The notes under the pieces were generated by a model. The model was not told the DNA's origin, ran no database searches, and saw only the letters and a program-made list of their open reading frames with translations. From the NCBI GenBank assembly GCA_900552655.1, contig USAE01000029.1, positions 1 to 19,105 of the forward strand: DNA of 19,105 bases. Reading direction: 5' to 3'. The stretch is from an uncultured Clostridium sp. Its GTDB lineage: Bacteria; Bacillota; Clostridia; TANB77; CAG-508. Both the position numbers and the translations under genes were made by a program. The first letter of the stretch is position 1; every line of letters starts with the position of its first letter. Shown here one piece after another: positions 14,240 to 19,105 of this stretch.

Positions 14240-15838
14240 TTAACCATTAACTACTTCTTTCATCATGTGTTCTTCAAATATATAATGTTTATTACATAAT
14301 TCTTTAAGTTTAGGTCTATGAGTTACAATAACATAAGTTTTTTCTCTTAGATATTTTTCAATCATATTTGTAATTTTTTCTTCTGATAAACTATCTAAAT
14401 TCGAAGTAGGTTCATCAAAGAAATATAAATCTTTATCTATTAAAATTCCCCTTATTAAATTTAACCTTTGTTTTTGTCCTGCTGATAATTTTATTCCTCG
14501 TTCTCCTACCATTGTCTCTAATCCATTAGGTAATTCTTTGTACCAACCTGTTAACCCTGCTTCTTCTAATAATTCTAATATTCTATCATCTGATATTTCT
14601 TTTCCTAAACATAAATTATCTCTTATACTTAAATCAAATAACTCTACTTCTTGAGAGACAAATACTAAATCCAATCTACTATCTGTAACTATTTTATTAT
14701 TTATTAATAATTTTCCATTTTCTAATGGATATAACCCTGCTAATATGTTCATCACAGTTGTTTTTCCTTGTCCAGATTCTCCCATTATGCTGATTTTATC
14801 TCCTCTATTTAATACAAATTCTGGTATCTTAATTTTGGTTGAATTTTTAGTATATGAAAATATTACATTTGTTAATTTAACTTCATTAAAATTATTTACT
14901 AATTTCATTTCTTTACTATCTTTAAAATATTCATCTAATTGTTTTTTAGATGTTTTAAATCTTTCTCTTATATCTATTAATCTAACTAAACTATTCAAAT
15001 TAGAATATAACTTTCCTAATGCTGACATATAGAATAATAGATAAGGAAGTCCATCTTCTCCATTTGTAACTATTATTATTGTGCTTATTAATACTACTAG
15101 ATATAATAAATTCATTAAACCTGTAAATACACCATTTGTATTAGATCTTTTTCTTTCATTAATTTTCGTTGCTTTCAAATATTCTGCTGAATTTTCATTT
15201 ATCTTTCTTTCGCAAAACTTTCCAATATTTAATTTTCTTACTGCAATAAGATTTTGTATGAAATCAATAAATGTTGCATTATATCTCGACTCTGCTTCAT
15301 TAACCTCTTTTTGATATATCTGTTTATTTTTTATCATTTTATATTTTAAAAATACTGCTAGTACTGAAATTATAATACATATACCCCCTGTAATTACTGA
15401 TTGTCTACATACCATTATCAATATTGATGTTCCACCTATTATTAAAGGAATAACACTTATTTCAAATTGCCATATCATTTCAAAAAAGTAGAATGATAAA
15501 TTAGTTATTAGTTTATGTATATAACCTGTATGTATATTAGATATCTGTTCCATTGTCATTGATTGTAGTTTATTAAAATAATATTTTTGTATCGCTGTTT
15601 GTGTTTTTTGATTATTCACATTGTCTATGTATGATGCAATTTTACCAGATATTAACATAACCATATCTACTATAAAAATACATATTGTTAATTTTACGAT
15701 TTTTTCTAATGTAAGCGGACTCGTTCCAAAATATGATAATGCAAAAGATTCTCCATAATCTGCTAATGAATAAATCATATTGATTACAATAGACCATATA
15801 AAAAGTTTTTTTGCTACTACTTTTAATAATTCTTTCAT
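14240..15838 (-). CDS. ABC exporter, fused membrane and ATPase domains
   Basis: Half-transporter of 532 aa, type IV (ABCB-like) exporter arrangement. The N-terminal part (about 1-290) has about six membrane segments. The nucleotide-binding domain carries Walker A GESGQGKT (353-360), Q-loop VSQEVELF (Gln396), signature LSAGQ (451-455), Walker B DLYFFDEP (470-477) and the H-loop VTHRP (His507). No N-terminal peptidase C39 domain is present. It is likely to act as a homodimer in the membrane. Its ATG overlaps the stop codon of the gene before it (TAATG), with GAGGG upstream, so translation is coupled. It is the last gene of a three-gene cargo operon. The substrate is unknown; no precursor peptide or immunity gene is visible. 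Confidence 0.92.
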   Translation of the reverse strand: MKELLKVVAKKLFIWSIVINMIYSLADYGESFALSYFGTSPLTLEKIVKLTICIFIVDMVMLISGKIASYIDNVNNQKTQTAIQKYYFNKLQSMTMEQISNIHTGYIHKLITNLSFYFFEMIWQFEISVIPLIIGGTSILIMVCRQSVITGGICIIISVLAVFLKYKMIKNKQIYQKEVNEAESRYNATFIDFIQNLIAVRKLNIGKFCERKINENSAEYLKATKINERKRSNTNGVFTGLMNLLYLVVLISTIIIVTNGEDGLPYLLFYMSALGKLYSNLNSLVRLIDIRERFKTSKKQLDEYFKDSKEMKLVNNFNEVKLTNVIFSYTKNSTKIKIPEFVLNRGDKISIMGESGQGKTTVMNILAGLYPLENGKLLINNKIVTDSRLDLVFVSQEVELFDLSIRDNLCLGKEISDDRILELLEEAGLTGWYKELPNGLETMVGERGIKLSAGQKQRLNLIRGILIDKDLYFFDEPTSNLDSLSEEKITNMIEKYLREKTYVIVTHRPKLKELCNKHYIFEEHMMKEVVNG

Positions 15839-16296
15839 TATCTTTTCCCTCTATTTATAAATAATTCTTTTATAATTTTTCTTATCCTTGTCAATATTGA
15901 CTCCTTCTTATATTTTCTCAAAGAAATCTCACTAGTTTTACTATCTTTCAAAGTTTCTTCTTGTCTATTTTCAAATAAGTTATTTGGATTATACTTTTCT
16001 CTCTTTATTTCTTCTAATCGATTTTGATTTTGCATTAATAATTTTTTTAATTTTTTCTTCTGTTTTTCAGTTGCAAAATAATCCTTAAACAAAGAAATTA
16101 AAATTGCATTAGCTTCGTCAGAAATAACTTGTTTAGATAAATCTATTTCAGGATTAATCATGTATATATAACCTTTATCCATATTCTTTTTATAAAACTC
16201 AATTTTTTCTATAGGAATTTTAGAATATTCTTCATCTGAAAAATGACTTAATATTTCTAAAACTTCAGTATATGCTCTAGCATAATTATTAGTCAT
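15838..16296 (-). CDS. uncharacterised 152-aa protein of the cargo operon
   Basis: I do not recognise a named family. The N-terminal half is folded-looking: ARAYTEVLEILSHFSDEEYSKIP, a KIEFYKKNMDKGYIYMINPE segment, then DEANAILISLFKDYFATEKQK. The second half is a charged, lysine-rich tail ending in a basic amphipathic stretch (ILTRIRKIIKELFINRGKR) that could touch membrane or nucleic acid. The ATG at 16296 has AAGGAG nine nt upstream; a TTG one codon earlier is possible. It overlaps the transglutaminase-like gene by a few bases and the ABC gene by one, so the three are translated as a set. Confidence 0.75.
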   Translation of the reverse strand: MTNNYARAYTEVLEILSHFSDEEYSKIPIEKIEFYKKNMDKGYIYMINPEIDLSKQVISDEANAILISLFKDYFATEKQKKKLKKLLMQNQNRLEEIKREKYNPNNLFENRQEETLKDSKTSEISLRKYKKESILTRIRKIIKELFINRGKR

Positions 16297-17482
16297 CAAT
16301 AGTTACTCCTTCTTTTGTTTTCTCTTGATTTTCTACACGTTCCACATCTTCGCTCTTCACTACATTTTCTATTGTAATACCTTTAGTAATCGCATTTCTC
16401 ACAAGCGATTCCATTGATATTGTTTTTATTTCTTTATTTCTCATTTCTCTTAATTTTTTTGCATCACTTAATTTTCTTGGTTGGAATCCATCTTCTAAAA
16501 TTTTTCCTATTGCTTCTTCTGATATTTCTCCCACAGGGAATTTAGAATCTGATTTTCCACTTCTAACTAAATAATTTTTTCCATTATATTGATATATGCA
16601 AGTAACTTGACAATGTTGTTTATCTTCTTTTACTAAATTAATATTATTTGGTAGTTGTGTGATTTCTCCTTTAGGTAAAACTTTTCCAATTAAAGTGATA
16701 AAATCTTTTGCTTCCTCAAATCCAAAATCCGAAATAAAATCTCCTAATTTTGTAAAAATAAAATCAAATGCTCTATTTGAATCATTATTGTTTTTGCAAT
16801 AGCTTTCATACTCATATAATACTTTATCTTTAAAACTTTCATTTATATTAACATTAGAATTTAATACTTTATTTCTATGCTCTTCTTTTAAATGAAGACC
16901 TGCTAATTGATTTACATTAACATTTGTTTCACCAATCTTTATTCTTGTCAATGCCATTTCTGTTAGATAATCTTGTATATATTCTCCTTTTTCAGTTTGT
17001 ACAACACAATACCAATGTGTTGGTTTTGAATCTTGCTGGCTTTCTTTATTTCCAATTTTAATTGCCATATTATTATCAAAATTACATTTATATTTTTCTG
17101 GAGTATGAATTATAGTTCCATCATCTCTTTTTTCTCCTTCAACTTCTTCTTTTGAACTAACCCCTACAACATTAGCACTAATCCCAACTTCACTTAATAT
17201 TGCTGCGTAAATTTCTGCCATTCCCTTACAAACTTGTTCTAGATTACTTATACTAGTTTCATTATTTATTATTCTTTCTTGCCTTTTTACACTTTTTTCT
17301 GATACTTTTCCCTCTATATCTCTAGAGACATCAAAACCAGCATTTTTAATAGTATAATTGTTGTCATACACAATTAATTTTCCTAACTCTATATGTACAT
17401 ATTTAGCAATCTCGAAATTCGAAACTCCCTGTACTTTTAATTGTTTAGCTAATTCTATGATTCTTTTTATTTTATCTTCCAT
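16289..17482 (-). CDS. transglutaminase-like cysteine protein of the cargo operon
   Basis: Protein of 397 aa with a transglutaminase/papain-like core. The likely catalytic triad is Cys85 in EQVCKGMAEIYAAILSEVGI, His156 in PTHWYCVV, and Asp171 in YIQDYLTE, with the usual order and spacing of the superfamily. An N-terminal helical segment (KRIIELAKQLKVQGVSNFEI, then AKYVHIELGKLIVYD) precedes it, and a C-terminal domain of about 200 aa (QLPNNINLVKEDKQHCQVTC, then IYQYNGKNYLVRSG) is of unknown type. No signal peptide is seen, so it appears cytoplasmic. The ATG has AAGGGATG upstream. It is the first gene of the operon with the 152-aa protein and ABC exporter. It may be a protease, cross-linker or deamidase; the substrate is unknown. 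Confidence 0.8.
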   Translation of the reverse strand: MEDKIKRIIELAKQLKVQGVSNFEIAKYVHIELGKLIVYDNNYTIKNAGFDVSRDIEGKVSEKSVKRQERIINNETSISNLEQVCKGMAEIYAAILSEVGISANVVGVSSKEEVEGEKRDDGTIIHTPEKYKCNFDNNMAIKIGNKESQQDSKPTHWYCVVQTEKGEYIQDYLTEMALTRIKIGETNVNVNQLAGLHLKEEHRNKVLNSNVNINESFKDKVLYEYESYCKNNNDSNRAFDFIFTKLGDFISDFGFEEAKDFITLIGKVLPKGEITQLPNNINLVKEDKQHCQVTCIYQYNGKNYLVRSGKSDSKFPVGEISEEAIGKILEDGFQPRKLSDAKKLREMRNKEIKTISMESLVRNAITKGITIENVVKSEDVERVENQEKTKEGVTIDD

Positions 17483-17540
17483 TCAATATTCATCCCTTTT
17501 ATTGTTATTCATATCTGTAATCTTTTCTCTATTTATTTCT

Positions 17541-17569
17541 ATTATAGCATTTATTAAAAACATTGTCTT
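17541..17569 (-). promoter_or_regulatory. extended -10 promoter of the cargo operon
   Basis: On the minus strand TGCTATAAT gives an extended -10 with the perfect hexamer at 17541-17546. AAGACA (17564-17569), a 4/6 match to TTGACA, lies 17 nt upstream. It would start near 17534, between the mob stop and the transglutaminase-like gene. A nine-codon frame (MNNNKRDEY) precedes the gene and ends one base before its ATG. Confidence 0.65.
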
Positions 17570-17595
17570 TATAAATTATAAAATTTATTTTAAAT

Positions 17596-18774
17596 TTATC
17601 TTTCTAGCTCTAACTCTTTTTCTCTTTCTTCATATTTAATTTGTTCTTCTGCATCTAAACTAATTTTAGTTTCTTGTTCAAAATCTCTAATCAGATTATC
17701 TTCTGCTCCTATATCAAACTTTTTACAAATCCATTTCATAAATTTTTCTATCACTTCATAAAATTTATCTATTATCTTATTCAAATTACTATTCTCTTTT
17801 TCTAAACTTTTAATTTTGCTTTTAAATTTCCATTCTAAATCAAATGCTTTTTCTTCATATTCTGACTTAATTTTATCTACTTCATTGTGCAATTCTTCAT
17901 TGTCATACATTATTTCTTTTCTTTCTTTTTCATATTTTATTGCTTTATTTACTAATTTCACTTGTTTTGATAATTCTTTGTGCAGAATCCTATTTTCTTG
18001 GTATAACTCATTAATCAATTTATCTTTTGGTTTAATGATTTCATCTTCTATTTTTTCTCTATTTAATTTTATAAGTTTAATATCATTTATATTAGGTGTT
18101 TCTGGTAATTCAAGTTTTATATTATCTAATACCTTTTTAGTATTTTCAAAATTAGTTATCTTCTTTAAGTTTTCTATTTTTTCATGTTTTGCTCCTGTTT
18201 CTTCAATTGGTAATCCTCTTTCTAGTTCAAATCCTTTTGAAATAATGTATTCAAAAAAAGCATTTTGTAATTGCCTGTAACTATCTCTACCTTTCCAAAA
18301 ATCCCTACAACATATTTTATCTATTTCTTTTCCTTCTTTATCTTTTGTATGAATTACTGGAATATATATCAAGTGCATATGTGGTGTTCCTTCATCTATA
18401 TGTACTACTGCTGATATTATGTTTTTTTCTCCAAGATTTTTGTAACTACATATAAAATTATAACTTTCTTCAAAATATCTTTTTATTTCTTTTTCTCCAA
18501 TTTTATCAAAAAATTCTTTATCTGATGTAAATATCATTTCGCACATTATTATACTATTGCTTCTTATATTTCCTTGTAAATCATTTTCTTTCTTTAATCT
18601 ATCAAATTCTTTTATATAACTCAATTCGTTTTTCTTTAAGTAATAATTCAAATGTGTTTTCTCTGAATCAATATCTTTATTGGTGTGACCTTTTGTTCTT
18701 CTTTCATTGTGGACATAACTTCCTTTTGCTTCTGTTCTAGTCATCTTTTCATTTCTTATAATTGCATAACTCAT
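17596..18774 (-). CDS. mob: MobV-family relaxase (Mob/Pre)
   Basis: Plasmid-mobilization relaxase of 392 aa, which nicks oriT and pilots the DNA strand. Motif I is SYVHNERRTKGHTNKDIDSE with His22, which matches the catalytic His22 of MobM from pMV158. The metal-binding motif is VVHIDEGTPHMHLIYIPV (His125, Asp127, His132, His134). The C-terminal part (about 235-390) is a long charged coiled coil, as in other MobV proteins. AGGAGG lies about 12 nt before the ATG. A candidate oriT is 43-72 bases upstream, so binding by the relaxase could also control its own expression. With no coupling protein or secretion genes in view, the element would need a helper. Confidence 0.95.
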   Translation of the reverse strand: MSYAIIRNEKMTRTEAKGSYVHNERRTKGHTNKDIDSEKTHLNYYLKKNELSYIKEFDRLKKENDLQGNIRSNSIIMCEMIFTSDKEFFDKIGEKEIKRYFEESYNFICSYKNLGEKNIISAVVHIDEGTPHMHLIYIPVIHTKDKEGKEIDKICCRDFWKGRDSYRQLQNAFFEYIISKGFELERGLPIEETGAKHEKIENLKKITNFENTKKVLDNIKLELPETPNINDIKLIKLNREKIEDEIIKPKDKLINELYQENRILHKELSKQVKLVNKAIKYEKERKEIMYDNEELHNEVDKIKSEYEEKAFDLEWKFKSKIKSLEKENSNLNKIIDKFYEVIEKFMKWICKKFDIGAEDNLIRDFEQETKISLDAEEQIKYEEREKELELER

Positions 18775-18816
18775 ATCTTCTTTGTACCTCCTTTTTGCTT
18801 AAGATATTCTTTGAAT

Positions 18817-18846
18817 GTCTAACATACTAGACAAACAAGTTTGTCT
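18817..18846 (-). other. oriT of MobV type
   Basis: On the minus strand an inverted repeat AGACAAAC-TT-GTTTGTCT (18829-18846) overlaps a second one, GTCTA-GTATGT-TAGAC (18817-18832). The layout and the core TAGTATG/TTA closely match the pMV158 site TAGTGTG/TTA, where MobM nicks. The predicted nick is between 18823 and 18822 on the minus strand. It is directly upstream of the relaxase gene, and a GC-rich patch (GGGGTGTGGGGCAATAGCCC) lies further upstream. Confidence 0.8.
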
Positions 18847-18877
18847 GTATGGCAGGGCTATTGCCCCACACCCCATC

Positions 18878-18940
18878 CAATCAAAAATAAAATCCCATTT
18901 TTTATTTTTGATTGCTAAAAAACTATAAATAGTTTTTTAG
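18878..18940. terminator. two adjacent perfect hairpins upstream of oriT
   Basis: The first has 15-bp arms beginning CAATCAAAAATAAAA (18878-18892) and pairing with 18900-18914. The second has 11-bp arms CTAAAAAACTA and TAGTTTTTTAG (18915-18925, 18930-18940) and a TAAA loop. They touch each other. Both end in T-rich arms and may terminate the gene that enters from the right edge. Confidence 0.5.
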
Positions 18941-18941
18941 A

Positions 18942-18997
18942 CAAATTTAAAAGAGGCTAGTTCTAATATTAAGTAGAATTAACCTCTTTTAAATTTG
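18942..18997. repeat. 15-bp inverted repeat overlapping the 3' end of the edge gene
   Basis: The arms CAAATTTAAAAGAGG (18942-18956) and CCTCTTTTAAATTTG (18983-18997) are exact inverses; the loop contains a further TTCTA/TAGAA pair. One arm is inside the coding sequence that ends at 18969. Confidence 0.6.
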
Positions 18998-19105
18998 CAT
19001 ATAAGCTATTCCAATCGAAGTCATCGTAATTTCTGTCATTTCCATATGAAGTATTTTTCTTTTTACATGTGTCCCATTTATTATAATTATTTTTATTTTT
19101 TATAT
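18969..19105 (-). CDS. C-terminal end of an unidentified element protein (cut by window edge)
   Basis: The last 45 codons of a gene enter from the right. The readable end is asparagine- and lysine-rich: KWDTCKKKNTSYGNDRNYDD, then FDWNSLYANLKEVNST and TAA at 18969. The composition resembles the tail of element-encoded replication or DNA-binding proteins, but this is too little for a call. It is co-directional with the relaxase gene and separated from it by the hairpins and oriT. Confidence 0.5.
   Translation of the reverse strand, partial: IKNKNNYNKWDTCKKKNTSYGNDRNYDDFDWNSLYANLKEVNST

Noticed and set aside
18900..19105. Right end of the element and the 5' half of murA
   Set aside because: I looked for MurA N-terminal sequence near the window end and found none; the element continues past the edge.
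1..19105. tRNA, rRNA genes or a CRISPR array
   Set aside because: No cloverleaf with CCA-proximal features, no rRNA-like sequence and no regularly spaced direct repeats were seen.

Overview
The window looks like chromosome of a low-GC, endospore-forming Clostridia-type Firmicute. It is very AT-rich, Arg codons are mostly AGA, Shine-Dalgarno sequences are strong AGGAGG, and the conserved order ftsQ-DUF881-DUF881-sbp-ftsA-ftsZ-spoIIGA-sigE-sigG-ylmC is intact. CHROMOSOMAL PART (1 to about 9550, all minus strand): reading leftwards from the junction there is a 5'-truncated murA, then ftsQ/divIB, two DUF881 genes, sbp, a palindromic terminator, ftsA and ftsZ with their own sigma-A promoter, a strong terminator, then spoIIGA, sigE, sigG and a ylmC/ymxH-type gene. 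This joins wall-precursor synthesis and divisome assembly to the early sporulation sigma cascade. Bases 1-154 hold nothing I can support. ELEMENT PART (about 9550 to beyond the right edge): an integrative mobilizable element sits inside murA, exactly at the GGC motif that carries the catalytic cysteine. Its parts are a large serine recombinase at the left end, a BRO-N regulator, a 50-aa small ORF, a divergent promoter region, a zinc-finger protein of DUF6076 type, a cargo operon (transglutaminase-like protein, 153-aa protein, ABC exporter), a MobV relaxase with a recognisable oriT, and the tail of one more gene cut by the window edge. The serine recombinase plus MobV relaxase resembles the Tn4451 layout. 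The right end and the 5' part of murA lie outside the window. HOW IT WORKS TOGETHER: the recombinase probably moves the element in and out of murA. The relaxase and oriT would let it be mobilized by a helper. The recombinase, murA remnant and ftsQ operon are all co-directional without a visible terminator, so the division genes may depend on the element's promoter. MOST INTERESTING OBSERVATION: two unrelated element genes, the recombinase and the DUF6076-like gene, are each broken by a single extra C that gives the same context, NNT-CGG-A. In both, skipping the C restores a full-length protein. These are the only two in-frame CGG codons I found in about 5,800 codons, while CGG occurs about 22 times out of frame in the same genes. 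This suggests +1 recoding at a hungry or unassigned CGG codon, although two insertion mutations or sequence errors remain possible.
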